Source: Azotimanducus sp963663145
Lineage (GTDB): Bacteria; Pseudomonadota; Gammaproteobacteria; Pseudomonadales; Azotimanducaceae
DNA: 64,000 nt
NCBI GenBank assembly: GCA_963663145.1
Contig: OY760134.1
Span: 2,108,001-2,172,000 of the forward strand
Reading direction: 5' to 3'
Shown: positions 27,330 through 36,753 of the stretch, piece by piece
How the letters are laid out: each line of letters opens with the position of its first letter
Numbering within the stretch: position 1 is the first letter of the stretch
Notes under the pieces: model-generated
What the model was told of the DNA's origin: nothing
Seen by the model: only the letters and a program-made list of their open reading frames with translations
Databases searched by the model: none
Translations under genes and position numbers: made by a program

Positions 27330-28019
27330 ATGGACATCCTAAGATTAGCAACCATGCTCATCGGTGTTTTGATCTATAGCGACGCTTGTACGCAGGTCAC
27401 CGTTTCGGGGATTGTGACTGATGTGTACGATGGGGATACTCTGACCGTTGAGGCTGGGACTTGGCCGGGGATACGCTGGAACGGCGGTGTCAGAGTACAA
27501 GGAATCGACGCGCCCGAGATTCGCGGCGAGTGCGCGGCCGAGTCGCAGCTTGCGACCCTCGTTCGCGATCATGTCCGCAGCCTGTTGCTGGACGAATCGG
27601 TGTTGGTGTGCGGCGTTTCAGAAGACAAATACGGTGGCCGAGTGCTTGGCTGGGTCTTCTATAAGGACGAGAACGGAACGATTCAAAGTCTCGCTGATGA
27701 TCTTCTGCAACTGAACTACGCACAGGTGTACCTCGGTGGGACGAAACCGGAATGGTGCGGTCAGGTATTCGACAACTCCGCATCTGTTGACTCCTTGCCG
27801 ACCGCCGAAGAGGTGTGCATGCAGTTCCTAGTGTCGGATTCAAGCGATCCAGTGGGCGGTGTAGATGCGAATCATCCTCTGAGTTTGTACGATGACAACC
27901 GAAACGGCCGGATATCCTGTAGCGAGGCAAGCGCGCATGGCATCGCCCCGGTGTATCGAGGTCATCCGGCCTACCCTTACATGACCGACCCAGATGGGAA
28001 CGGCGTGGTGTGTGGGTAG
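27330..28019 (+). CDS. secreted staphylococcal-nuclease-like protein with a C-terminal excalibur-type motif
   Basis: 229 residues from the ATG at 27330, chosen because AAGGAAGA lies about 9 nt upstream; ATG 27321 and TTG 27300 are alternatives. A signal peptide (ILRLATMLIGVLIYSDA) is followed by the nuclease fold: VYDGDTLTVEA, VRVQGIDAPEIRGEC and DKYGGRVLGWVFY, which contain the calcium and catalytic aspartate, arginine and glutamate positions. The C-terminus has DDNRNGRISCSEA and DPDGNGVVCG, EF-hand/excalibur-like calcium motifs. Likely a periplasmic or extracellular calcium-dependent nuclease. Confidence 0.85.
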   Translation: MDILRLATMLIGVLIYSDACTQVTVSGIVTDVYDGDTLTVEAGTWPGIRWNGGVRVQGIDAPEIRGECAAESQLATLVRDHVRSLLLDESVLVCGVSEDKYGGRVLGWVFYKDENGTIQSLADDLLQLNYAQVYLGGTKPEWCGQVFDNSASVDSLPTAEEVCMQFLVSDSSDPVGGVDANHPLSLYDDNRNGRISCSEASAHGIAPVYRGHPAYPYMTDPDGNGVVCG

Positions 28020-28024
28020 CTGGC

Positions 28025-29212
28025 TCAACCGCACCCAAGTTCAGACAGCTTGACCACCCTCGTCTTGGGCTCCGGGGTTTCTTTCGCGCGCACCCAGCGG
28101 AAGCACATGGTGCCTTGATCGTGTCCGGTGGTTTCCAACCAGTTGGGCATTCGCGGGTCCTGATGCGCGACGATGATCTTGACCGAACCATCCGGCTCAT
28201 ATGCGGCGAGGTGCTTATTCGTGTGTATGCGGTGGTATCTATAGTCGAGCGATTCCATCCAGTAGTTGCTGAGCTGAAAGTTCCAGTACTCGCACTCCGG
28301 AGGCATGACTTCAATCAAGAGTGCTTCGTCTTGCGCCAATGTCCAATGACTATGGTAATAGGCGATATTCGGGTCGCCACCCGCCGCCAGAGACACTTCG
28401 GGATCAAATCTCGGCAATTGATTGCTGTGCTTCTGAAAGTCCTTCGCCCATTTGGCGAACAGGAGCGATGCCCCGGCCACCAGCGTACTCGCCGACTTGA
28501 ATCCGTCATCGACTTGCTTGGCGGTCAACGGAGTTGGGCGGCTGCCATCCTGCGCGTGCCCGATGCATTCGATTTCGAGTTCGGCCGGCACTTCGCGTTC
28601 TCTGTCGAGAAACGTCTGTCGCACCATAAGGGTGCCGGTGTCCGGCACCATGCGCAGCCAATTTTTCTCTTTCGGCGAAACACTCAGAAAGATTTCAAAG
28701 CTGCCATCTTCTTCTACTTCGATGTCGGCGGACTCCAAATTCGTGGTAATAGGATCGCTACCAGCCTGACCGTAGTGACCCGTACGGGTCGCAAAGCCGA
28801 GATACTTTACGGTGTTGCGCCGTCCACGTATTCGGTACTCCAAGTCCCCACGCACAGCCGCAGTCTGATAGTAGTTGTCCGGATTATCGGCACCCAGCTT
28901 GACGGTCTCATTGGCAATTCTGTGGAACACCGGCGCCTTGGGGTCGGCGTGTTCGACAAATGCCAGCAGACCGCCTCGCACCAGACGACTCAGGTACCTG
29001 TAACCCTCGGCTTGGTTGAAGGCATCGCGAGGTGCCCCGGGGAAGTTCAGCGAGGCACCGGCCGCCTTGAGCGCATCGCAAAATTCGTCCCAAGCCTTCC
29101 CGGAAACCACGCGCTCGGCGGCACGGTCTTCTTCGGTCTTGCCGCGAAGCTTGAGCAGCATCAAGGAGATGCGTCGAAACAGTGCCAACAGGGCAATCGC
29201 GAACTTTCTCAA
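28025..29212 (-). CDS. DUF1214-domain protein
   Basis: 395 residues from a TTG at 29212. The C-terminal quarter (DGSVKIIVAHQDPRMPNWL and GTMCFRWVRA) is the DUF1214 signature, while the middle contains a beta-rich region. A cytoplasmic-looking start with a short hydrophobic patch (FAIALLALF) may be a membrane anchor. Function unknown. It converges on the nuclease gene with only 5 bp between stops. Confidence 0.78.
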   Translation of the reverse strand: MRKFAIALLALFRRISLMLLKLRGKTEEDRAAERVVSGKAWDEFCDALKAAGASLNFPGAPRDAFNQAEGYRYLSRLVRGGLLAFVEHADPKAPVFHRIANETVKLGADNPDNYYQTAAVRGDLEYRIRGRRNTVKYLGFATRTGHYGQAGSDPITTNLESADIEVEEDGSFEIFLSVSPKEKNWLRMVPDTGTLMVRQTFLDREREVPAELEIECIGHAQDGSRPTPLTAKQVDDGFKSASTLVAGASLLFAKWAKDFQKHSNQLPRFDPEVSLAAGGDPNIAYYHSHWTLAQDEALLIEVMPPECEYWNFQLSNYWMESLDYRYHRIHTNKHLAAYEPDGSVKIIVAHQDPRMPNWLETTGHDQGTMCFRWVRAKETPEPKTRVVKLSELGCG

Positions 29213-29278
29213 TTCAATCGTGCCTCGTATCCAGCATCGCCGTCACCGTGCCAACCAGCGGACAAGGCGCCCGACCTT

Positions 29279-29506
29279 CTATGCATCCATGGGTGGTCGC
29301 TGGGATTCAACCGCCGAAAGCATCTCGGCAAAGAGTTCTCTTGCGTTGTTACGGTAATCCTCCACGGAGGCGTCGGCCTCCACAACCCTCGACCTTGAAC
29401 CGATTCCCGGTATCCGACCAATCATATTGGTACCGGAAACGGAGAAAATGCCTGAATAGGATTTGCCTTCGTGCTCAACAACAAGCTGCGTGGTTGAAAG
29501 GGACAT
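29279..29506 (-). CDS. small hypothetical protein, 75 residues
   Basis: I do not recognise it. ATG start, no cysteines, no membrane segment; rather polar with LVVEHEGKSYSGIFSVSG suggesting small beta strands. It lies 33 bp downstream of coaE on the same strand, the place where the zinc protein YacG is often found, but it lacks the four cysteines of YacG. It could be the operon's last gene. Confidence 0.5.
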   Translation of the reverse strand: MSLSTTQLVVEHEGKSYSGIFSVSGTNMIGRIPGIGSRSRVVEADASVEDYRNNARELFAEMLSAVESQRPPMDA

Positions 29507-29539
29507 GTCTCTTGGTCGCTCGCATTGCCTCGACTCAAA

Positions 29540-30145
29540 CTAGTGTACCGCTAACGCGAGATCCATGTAGCGGCGATGCAATCGCTCCACTTCGCTATCC
29601 AGATGCGCAAAATCAGCATCGTTGATGATCCAATCGTCGGCCATGGCGAGCCGCTGATCGCCCGCCATTTGCGTCTTGATGATGGAACGCACGGTGGACG
29701 CTTCGCCCCCGTCGCGAGCAAGCGTGCGCATCACCCTGACCTCCTCCGGAGCATCCACCACCAGCACCCGGTCCACGAGCGCCACTTGACCAGCCTCGTA
29801 AAGCAGCGGCGAAACCAACATGGCATATCGAGCGCTCGCCTCCGAGAGCTGACGCCGCAACTCATTTCCAATCAATGGATGCAACAAGGCTTCGAGCCAC
29901 AAGCGCTCTTCCTCATCCGCGAACACGACTTCGCGCAGGGCTTTGCGATCCAGTGTGCCATCAGGATGCAGGATCCCTTGTCCGTGGCGTTCACAGATTT
30001 GTTCAAGCGCCGGACATCCCGGTTCCACCACCACCCGAGCTGCGAGGTCGGCATCCACAATGGTCACGCCACGCTCGGCAAATCGATCCGAAACGGCCGA
30101 CTTGCCCGAGCCTACGCCTCCGGTCAGTCCAACCACAAAATTCAT
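29540..30145 (-). CDS. coaE: dephospho-CoA kinase
   Basis: Last step of coenzyme A synthesis. 201 residues from the ATG at 30145, which overlaps the pilD stop as ATGA; a GTG at 30157 is an alternative. The P-loop is GLTGGVGSGKSAVSDRF, followed by DADLAARVVV and the VSPLLYEAG segment typical of CoaE. The pilB-pilC-pilD-coaE order is conserved in many Gammaproteobacteria. Confidence 0.95.
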   Translation of the reverse strand: MNFVVGLTGGVGSGKSAVSDRFAERGVTIVDADLAARVVVEPGCPALEQICERHGQGILHPDGTLDRKALREVVFADEEERLWLEALLHPLIGNELRRQLSEASARYAMLVSPLLYEAGQVALVDRVLVVDAPEEVRVMRTLARDGGEASTVRSIIKTQMAGDQRLAMADDWIINDADFAHLDSEVERLHRRYMDLALAVH

Positions 30146-30957
30146 AGGCGTATCCACTCAATTGGCCCTTGAATGAAGAGTCCGGCGAGACCGCCCAAGG
30201 CAAGGAAAGGTGCAAAAGGCAATTGTCCGCTCAATCTTCCAGCGCCCTTCTTCCAGCGCAAGAGTGCCCAGATCAATCCGGTCATGGAAGCGATGAGCAC
30301 GACGGCCGGCAAGTCCTGCCACCCGAGCCAGGCGCCAATGGCGGCGAGTAGCTTGAAATCCCCATACCCCATGCCGTCCACTCCTCTGATCAACCTGTGC
30401 GCTTGGAATAGCAGCCACAGGATTGCATAGCCTGCGAAGGCACCAATCACAGCGCTCGCAAGGTCGGTAAACATCTCCATGACGTTGAAAAGCAATCCCA
30501 GCCACAAGAGGCTCAGCGTCAAGGCATCGGGCAGCGTGAGCGTGCGCGCGTCGATCACCGCAAGCGCCAGCAGAAAGGTGACGAATATCAGGCCGGCAAG
30601 TGCCTGAACACCGAAACCGAAGGCCATCACCAACAGGCAGGCAAGCAGCGCCAAGCTGGCCTCGACTAGAGGGTACATTGGGGGAATGTGCTGCCCGCAA
30701 TGGCGGCAGCGGCCACGCAGGGACAGCCAAGAAACCAAAGGCAGCAAGTCCCTGACGCCAAGTGGCGTGAGGCACGCCGGGCAATGCGACGCGGGCAACC
30801 ACATGTTGAGTGTCTCACTAGTCCCGGCCGCATCCGAACCGTCACACACTTCTGCGGCCTGCATCTTCGGCATGCGGTGAATGAGAGTTGTAGTGAAGCT
30901 GCCAGCAATGAGGCCTGCCATAAGCGCCAGTGCGTACGGCCCCCAAGTTTCAACCAC
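30142..30957 (-). CDS. pilD: type IV prepilin peptidase / N-methyltransferase
   Basis: Inner-membrane aspartyl protease that cleaves and methylates prepilins. 271 residues, GTG start overlapping pilC by 8 bp. The N-terminal cytoplasmic domain carries paired cysteines HCPACLTPLG and CRHCGQHIPP, the usual zinc site. The catalytic aspartates lie in VIDARTLTLPD and GMGYGDFKLLAAIGAW. Helices fill the rest. Confidence 0.94.
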   Translation of the reverse strand: MVETWGPYALALMAGLIAGSFTTTLIHRMPKMQAAEVCDGSDAAGTSETLNMWLPASHCPACLTPLGVRDLLPLVSWLSLRGRCRHCGQHIPPMYPLVEASLALLACLLVMAFGFGVQALAGLIFVTFLLALAVIDARTLTLPDALTLSLLWLGLLFNVMEMFTDLASAVIGAFAGYAILWLLFQAHRLIRGVDGMGYGDFKLLAAIGAWLGWQDLPAVVLIASMTGLIWALLRWKKGAGRLSGQLPFAPFLALGGLAGLFIQGPIEWIRL

Positions 30958-32146
30958 CTAGCGCCCCTCCCAGAGAGAAAATCGGCATGTACATGGCAAC
31001 AAGCAACCCACCAACAAGCACGGCAAGCGCCATCATAACAACAGGCCCCAAGGCTTCGGAGAGACCATCCGCCAGCTCGTCAACCGATTCCGAATAGTGC
31101 TTTGCGGCGCGCAGCAACATGGTGTCGAGCCGCCCGGACTCTTCGCCAATGCGCACCATTTGCACCACGAGACCCGGAAACACTCCACTCTCATCCATCG
31201 CCCCGTTCAGCGGTTCGCCATTACTCACTCTCTCTCGAACAAAGAGAATCGCGCCGCTGAGGACTCGATTCTGGGCGGTCGGGGCCAGCAAGCTCAAGGC
31301 ATCAATCAAGGGAGTACCAGCCGCGAAGCTCGTCGCCAGCGTCTCGCAAAACCTCGCCATGCGGGATTCAAGCATCAGCTTGCCCACCAATGGGGCCTTG
31401 AGTAGAAACCGATCTACAAACAGCGCCAATCCCTCAAATCTTGTCACAAGCCATTTGTAGACCACCGCCGCGAGCACAAGGGCGATGGGGAGAGTCCACC
31501 AGCGCCTTGCCAAACTATCCGAAAGGTCGAGCACGAGCCGCGTAAACGCGGGCAACTCTGCCCCGAACCCCTCAAACACCGACTCCATCATGGGCACAAC
31601 AAAGATCAGCATCACGGCCATGACCACAAGCGCCACAAGCACCACTATGCAGGGATATACAAGCGCCTTGCGCATCTTGGCTCTCAGGACGAGGCTCCTC
31701 TCGAGCATCTCAGCGATTCGCAACAGCATGACATCGAAGGTGCCCGACTGCTCTCCGGCACTCACCAAGGCAAGGTAGAGCGGGCTAAAAGTCTGCGCAT
31801 GACACCGCATGGCTTCTGCAACGGAGGTTCCATTGGCAACCTGTTCCGCGAGATCGCCAAAAAGCGATCGCTCGGAATCTTTGCGAGCACCATCCGCGAC
31901 CAGATGCAATGCCTCGACAACCGGCAGGCCGGCGCTCAACATCACCGAGAACTGTCGCGTCATTCTCGCCAGCCCTTCCAGCGATGCCTTCTGCCGCCGC
32001 TGAGTCGCGTCCAATCGGCGCAACCGTCGAACCGCGACACCTTTTCTCAGCATGACGCGTTTCGCCTCGGCGGCATTCATTGCCTCGATCTCGCCCTCTG
32101 CGAGCTTTCCGCCAAGCAGCACCCCTTGATAGGCATAGCGTGGCAT
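30950..32146 (-). CDS. pilC: type IV pilus / type II secretion inner-membrane platform protein
   Basis: GspF-family membrane protein, 398 residues from the ATG at 32146, which overlaps the pilB stop as TAATG (a GTG 9 nt upstream is possible). The two GspF repeats are visible, each with a soluble helical bundle followed by hydrophobic helices; QFSVMLSAGLPVVEAL and FAAGTPLIDALSLL are the matching motifs. It ends with the helix MMALAVLVGGLLVAMYMP. Confidence 0.93.
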   Translation of the reverse strand: MPRYAYQGVLLGGKLAEGEIEAMNAAEAKRVMLRKGVAVRRLRRLDATQRRQKASLEGLARMTRQFSVMLSAGLPVVEALHLVADGARKDSERSLFGDLAEQVANGTSVAEAMRCHAQTFSPLYLALVSAGEQSGTFDVMLLRIAEMLERSLVLRAKMRKALVYPCIVVLVALVVMAVMLIFVVPMMESVFEGFGAELPAFTRLVLDLSDSLARRWWTLPIALVLAAVVYKWLVTRFEGLALFVDRFLLKAPLVGKLMLESRMARFCETLATSFAAGTPLIDALSLLAPTAQNRVLSGAILFVRERVSNGEPLNGAMDESGVFPGLVVQMVRIGEESGRLDTMLLRAAKHYSESVDELADGLSEALGPVVMMALAVLVGGLLVAMYMPIFSLGGALGG

Positions 32147-33732
32147 TAGCCGCACACCCGACGAACTTCAGACAGGCTGGTGACACCCTCCGACACCAGT
32201 TTGAGGCCCTCCTCGCGAAGGCTCGATAGGCCCTCCGCGCACGCCTTTTTCTCAACCTCAAAGAGCGAAGCCTGGCGAGAAATAGCATCCGCCAGTACCG
32301 GAGTGATCGCCAGCATCTCGTAGACGCCTTGTCGGCCGGTATAGCCGCCAAGGCATTGCTCACAGCCGGCAGGCTCCGCCTCCATGCCGTCACTTCCCTG
32401 CCGTGCGCAGTTCGAGCAGAGTCTGCGCACCAGTCGTTGCGCCACCACAAGACTCAAAGCGCCACCGAGAAGAAACGGCGGGATGCCCATGTCGAGCAGT
32501 CGTCCCGGCGTCTCAAGTACAGAATTCGTATGCAGCGTCGCAAGCACCAAATGTCCGGTTTGCGCTGCGCGCACCGCGATTTCGGCAGTCTCCTGATCGC
32601 GAATCTCGCCGAGCATGATGACATCCGGGTCTTGTCGTAAGAACGCTCGCAACACACTGGAGAAACTGAGACCTATACGACTGTTGACCTGCACCTGATT
32701 CACGCCCGGCAGAGTGATTTCCACTGGGTCTTCAACCGCGAGAATGTTGCGCTCTTCGTCGTTGAGACGCTTGAGTCCGGCGTAGAGCGTAACCGTCTTG
32801 CCGCTGCCGGTGGGCCCGGTGACCAGTATGAGTCCCTGCGATCTGCGCAAGGCCTGTTCGTAGATGGCACACTGGCGTTCGGACATCCCGATTTCCTCCA
32901 ATTCGCGGGCTTCACTACTACCTCCGAGAATTCGCAGTACCAGCTTTTCGCCCCAAAGCGTGGGCAGAGAGTTCACGCGCAGGTCTACTTGGTTGCCATT
33001 GGACATGAGCAAACGGATGCGCCCATCTTGTGGAAGGCGTCGTTCCGAGATGTCCATCTTCGCCATGACCTTGATGCGGGCGGAAATGGCGGGCGAGAGA
33101 CTGAGTGCCGGCCTCTCGCAGGTCGCCAGTACACCGTCGCGACGTATTCGCACGCGGTAGCTCCCCTCAAAGGGTTCGAAATGCACATCCGAAGCTCGGC
33201 TCGCAATCGCCTTTCCCAAGATTCGATTCACAAGCCGCACAACCGGAGCGTCGGATTCCGACCCTCCGTCAAGGGTGCCGCTCTCAGGAAGCAAGGGCGA
33301 GACTTCAGAACCCTGAGGAGCACTTGACGCCTTCGGCGCGGGTGGCTGGAGGGGCGCATTCAGGTGCCAATCGCCCACTTGCCGCAAGCAATCTTCAAAG
33401 GCCTTTGGCGTGGTCAGCAGCAGTTTCGGGTTGTCGCCAAAATCTTCCTGCAAAATGCTTCGCACTCGATGCTCATGGGCCGGATCGGCAATCGCCAAGG
33501 CCGTGTCACCGGCTCCGAGGTCCACGGGCACGGCAGGCACGGACTGCAACCTGATCTGCGCCTGATGAGAAAATCGCCTTATGGCTTGCAAGGCGGTGGC
33601 ATCGAAAGCGTTCAAGTCCACGCTCGGTAAGCCATGAACTCGGCCGAGCCGAGTTGTGGCAGCGAACTCGCTGTGCAAATGACTGTTCGGTGCGAGAGAA
33701 CTCGCGTCTTGATTCGGCGAAGCAACTGACAT
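32146..33732 (-). CDS. pilB: type IV pilus assembly ATPase PilB / GspE
   Basis: Cytoplasmic ATPase that powers pilus extension. About 528 residues from the ATG at 33732; a start 30 nt upstream is possible. The N-terminal part is reduced and weakly conserved. Core motifs are VTGPTGSGKTVTLYAGL (Walker A), the Asp box (VEDPVEITLPGVNQVQVN), LRQDPDVIMLGEIRD (Walker B) and the His box (THLHTNSV-like ATLHTN). A zinc-type cysteine set (LCSNCAR, EPAGCEQC) sits near the C-terminus as in PilB/GspE. No pilin gene is beside it. Confidence 0.94.
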   Translation of the reverse strand: MSVASPNQDASSLAPNSHLHSEFAATTRLGRVHGLPSVDLNAFDATALQAIRRFSHQAQIRLQSVPAVPVDLGAGDTALAIADPAHEHRVRSILQEDFGDNPKLLLTTPKAFEDCLRQVGDWHLNAPLQPPAPKASSAPQGSEVSPLLPESGTLDGGSESDAPVVRLVNRILGKAIASRASDVHFEPFEGSYRVRIRRDGVLATCERPALSLSPAISARIKVMAKMDISERRLPQDGRIRLLMSNGNQVDLRVNSLPTLWGEKLVLRILGGSSEARELEEIGMSERQCAIYEQALRRSQGLILVTGPTGSGKTVTLYAGLKRLNDEERNILAVEDPVEITLPGVNQVQVNSRIGLSFSSVLRAFLRQDPDVIMLGEIRDQETAEIAVRAAQTGHLVLATLHTNSVLETPGRLLDMGIPPFLLGGALSLVVAQRLVRRLCSNCARQGSDGMEAEPAGCEQCLGGYTGRQGVYEMLAITPVLADAISRQASLFEVEKKACAEGLSSLREEGLKLVSEGVTSLSEVRRVCG

Positions 33733-33857
33733 ATCGGGAAGGCCCTGCGGCGAACTATGCAAGGGCCAAATCTACCCAAGCTCAAGAAGCTGCGTTGTGC
33801 GATATTTCAGTCAGTATTTGTGCGAAATCGTCCATTCGTGCTTCGAGAAGAGTGCCC

Positions 33858-35024
33858 TCAATAGGATTTCGGCAAATCCAGCTCCTTCTCCGAAATAAAG
33901 GAAAGAATCAATTGCTCGGAAACCGGCGCGATGCGTTGCAGCACCGCTTCCCGCATGAGTCGCTCCACTTGGTACTCTTTGGCGTAACCCATGCCCCCAT
34001 GTGTGAGCAGTGCCTGAGTGGAGGCGTCAAAGGCGGCGCGACCTCCCAACAGCTTTGCGGCATTGGCGTAGGCACCACAGGGCTTCCCGGAATCGTAGAG
34101 ATGCGCCGCCTTCAGCATCATGAGTTTCGCGGCCTCGATCTGACACCAGTTCTCCGCGAGCGGGTGCTGTATCGCTTGGTTTTGTCCAATTGGCCTGCCG
34201 AACACCTCACGCTCCTGGGCATACTTCGACGCCCTGTGTAACGCATCCTCGGCAATACCCACGGCACCCGCAGCGACAATGATCCGCTCCGGGTTCAGGC
34301 TGTGCAGCAGGTAGTAGAAACCCTTTCCCTCCTCGCCAATCCGATCTTCGTCAGGGACAAACAGGTCTTCGATGAAAATCGCATTGGAATCTACTGCCGC
34401 CCTACCCATCTTCGGAATCTTCTGAACTTCGATCTTCTCCCGGTCCAGCTTGGTGAAGAAGATGGTCATGCCATCCGTCGGCTTCGCACATTCGGCGAGC
34501 GGCGTGGTGCGGGTGAGCAGCAGAATGTTATCGGCTTCCTGAGCCGTCGAAGTCCACAGCTTGCTGCCATTGACCAGATAGCCGCCATCTCTTCGTTGAG
34601 CGAAGGTCGTAATAGCGGCTGTATTGAGCCCCGCGTCCGCCTCGGTGACACCAAAGCAGACTTTTTCTGCACCACGAATGAGCGGCACAAGCATGCGCTG
34701 CTTCTGTTCCGGCGTGCCGAGCACAACAATCGGGTGCGGCGCGAAGAGGTTGATCTGCAAGGTGGACATGGCGGCACCGCCACCCCCGCCCTTGGCGACC
34801 GTATTCATCATCACCGCCGCTTCGGTCACACCCAACCCAGAGCCGCCAAGCTCCTCCGGCATGGTGATGCCGAGCCACCCCGCCTCGGCCATGGCGCGAT
34901 GAAATTCATGCGGAAACTCGGCCTTGATGTCCTTACCACTCCAATACTCGTCATCAAACTCGCTACAGATCTTGCTGACCGCATTCTCGATAGCGATTTG
35001 TTCTTCGGTAAATTGAAAATCCAT
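33858..35024 (-). CDS. acyl-CoA dehydrogenase
   Basis: FAD-dependent enzyme of 388 residues. Typical segments are VCFGVTEADAGLN, EEGKGFYYLLHSLNPERI and the C-terminal THGGMGYAKEYQVERL. The catalytic glutamate position and chain-length preference cannot be set from reading alone. About 95 bp separate it from pilB. Confidence 0.92.
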   Translation of the reverse strand: MDFQFTEEQIAIENAVSKICSEFDDEYWSGKDIKAEFPHEFHRAMAEAGWLGITMPEELGGSGLGVTEAAVMMNTVAKGGGGGAAMSTLQINLFAPHPIVVLGTPEQKQRMLVPLIRGAEKVCFGVTEADAGLNTAAITTFAQRRDGGYLVNGSKLWTSTAQEADNILLLTRTTPLAECAKPTDGMTIFFTKLDREKIEVQKIPKMGRAAVDSNAIFIEDLFVPDEDRIGEEGKGFYYLLHSLNPERIIVAAGAVGIAEDALHRASKYAQEREVFGRPIGQNQAIQHPLAENWCQIEAAKLMMLKAAHLYDSGKPCGAYANAAKLLGGRAAFDASTQALLTHGGMGYAKEYQVERLMREAVLQRIAPVSEQLILSFISEKELDLPKSY

Positions 35025-35152
35025 AGTGCGGCCAAAGGCTTCCTTCTCATGGCTTATTGAATCAAATTGGGCGCTTGGCTGTGTATTGCACTCACCGGGC
35101 GTCGGCCATCACAGACACATAGCCATCCAAATCCAGATGCCGGAAATAGTGC

Positions 35153-36154
35153 TCACACCAATTTGGAAAGGAAAACCCCAGCCGGCGCCATTCGGATGCC
35201 GTTCGCTGTTCTGTGGTGCTTGCGGCCCTCGGCGGCGAGTTGCCAAGCTTGCGCGTTGGGGAACTTCCCAGCCAAGTAGTTCAGTCCTCTCGTCGAATCC
35301 CCATCGGAGAGTTTGCACTCCACGAGCAGACTCGGCTCGCGACGGTCCGTGACGACGAAATCAACTTCGGGTCCGTCCTGGTCACGGTAATAATGCAGCG
35401 CCAGATCATCCCCGTAGGCATCCTGACGCCAATGCACCCACTTCAGCAAATGGCAGGCGACAAGATTCTCGAATCTCGCGCCGTCATCGGGAATAATCGA
35501 CCAGTCGAAGTGGAAGTGCTTGGTCTCCTTGCGTACCGCCCTGCTGTTTCGACTCGTCAGCGGCTGAAGCCGGAAAATCGTGTACAGACGCTCGAAGGCG
35601 TCAAGCCATGCGCTCATGGTGTGGTGGCTGACGCACAGCAATTCCCGCAGAGAATTGATCGAAAGTGGCGAACCCACCCGTTCGGGCAGCGCGATCAAGG
35701 TTGCCTCCGCTTGGCCTAGATCGCGGATGCCTTCAAGCGAGGCGGCTTCTTATTGGACAATGCGGCTGCGGTATTGTATCGACCAACGACGAGCTTCCTT
35801 CTCGCTCCCGCCGAGCCATGGTTCAGGGAACCCGCCCAAGGTCAACAGCTCACGCAGTTCGCGGTGTGTGCTCATTTGCAGTTCGGCGAAGGAAAACGGG
35901 TGCAATCGCAAGAGATGGCAGCGGCCTTGAAGCGAATCGCCGCCGAAACGGTACAGATCGAGCCTGCCGCCTCCGGTGACCAGTATCCTCTGGCTTGGCC
36001 CGTGGGCATCGTACAGCCCCTTGAGAAAGTTGCGCCAGTGACGGTACTTGTGTATTTCATCAAACAGCCAAAGACCCGCATCAGGCAGATTGCACGCAAG
36101 AATCCGGCTGCGGTGTTCGTCAATGTCCCAATTCAAAAATTGCCGAGGCAGTTT
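35153..36154 (-). pseudogene. broken AAA/DUF4143 ATPase, truncated and with an in-frame stop
   Basis: Two pieces in the same frame resemble one DUF4143 ATP-binding protein. The upstream part (36154-35753) has LWLFDEIHKYRHWRNFLKGLY (Walker B type) and LLTLGGFPEPWLGGSEKEARRW. The downstream part (35749-35153) has the DUF4143 and nuclease-like C-terminus, including FENLVACHLLKW and VDFVVTDRREPSLLVECKL. Reading through a single TAA at 35750-35752 joins them with no frame change (EAASLEGIRDLGQAEAT follows). The Walker A N-terminus is missing, and a TGA stops the frame at about 36157. Family membership is confident; loss of function is very likely. Confidence 0.8.
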
Positions 36155-36213
36155 TCAATACCGGTTCAAATTTGCCGAGTTGCGATGACTCGACATGGTG
36201 TCCTAGCTGGACA

Positions 36214-36741
36214 TCAGCCAAAGCTGAGCATATGGCTTATGTCTTTTAGTTGGTCAGGATTGCGACCCGTGGCGGAAAGGTAGTGGGCAGTGACATTGAC
36301 GTCTGAACCTAGAGGCGAGATGAGTTCGATCACCCTGTCGTATTCACTGCGTGCAATCTTCCACTCGCCTTCTTCCCTGCGATACACATCCTTGTATAGG
36401 GCCGTACCTTCAGTCTTGATGCCGGCATCCACAAGGACGAACATGTCTTCCAGATACCAGATTCCCTCTGCGCTGTCCTCGCCCGTGAGGGCGATCTCCG
36501 GCATATGACCATGATGCATCGCGAGCGCACCCGCATGGAAACTGTTGGCGAGGAACTCGATCATATTGTCGCGACCGGTCAGCCTCGCCCGGTAGCTGCC
36601 GCCTCGATAGTCGATCTCGACATCCTCGCTGAACAAGGGTCTCAAGAGCTCGATATCGGCTGTATCTATGCCGCGAAAATATCGGTGCTTCAAGGTCCGA
36701 ATATCCTCAAAGTCCGACAACTGCTGCAGTGTGTAGGCCAT
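36214..36741 (-). CDS. SnoaL-like / nuclear transport factor 2 family protein
   Basis: 175 residues, ATG with AAGGAG 7 nt upstream. The start DFEDIRTLKHRYFRGIDTAD and the LRPLFSEDVEIDYRGG strand are typical of SnoaL_4 proteins, which act as dehydratases, isomerases or small-molecule binders. It follows the EthD-like gene by 12 bp and probably shares its transcript. Confidence 0.82.
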   Translation of the reverse strand: MAYTLQQLSDFEDIRTLKHRYFRGIDTADIELLRPLFSEDVEIDYRGGSYRARLTGRDNMIEFLANSFHAGALAMHHGHMPEIALTGEDSAEGIWYLEDMFVLVDAGIKTEGTALYKDVYRREEGEWKIARSEYDRVIELISPLGSDVNVTAHYLSATGRNPDQLKDISHMLSFG

Positions 36742-36753
36742 GCCATTCTCCTT

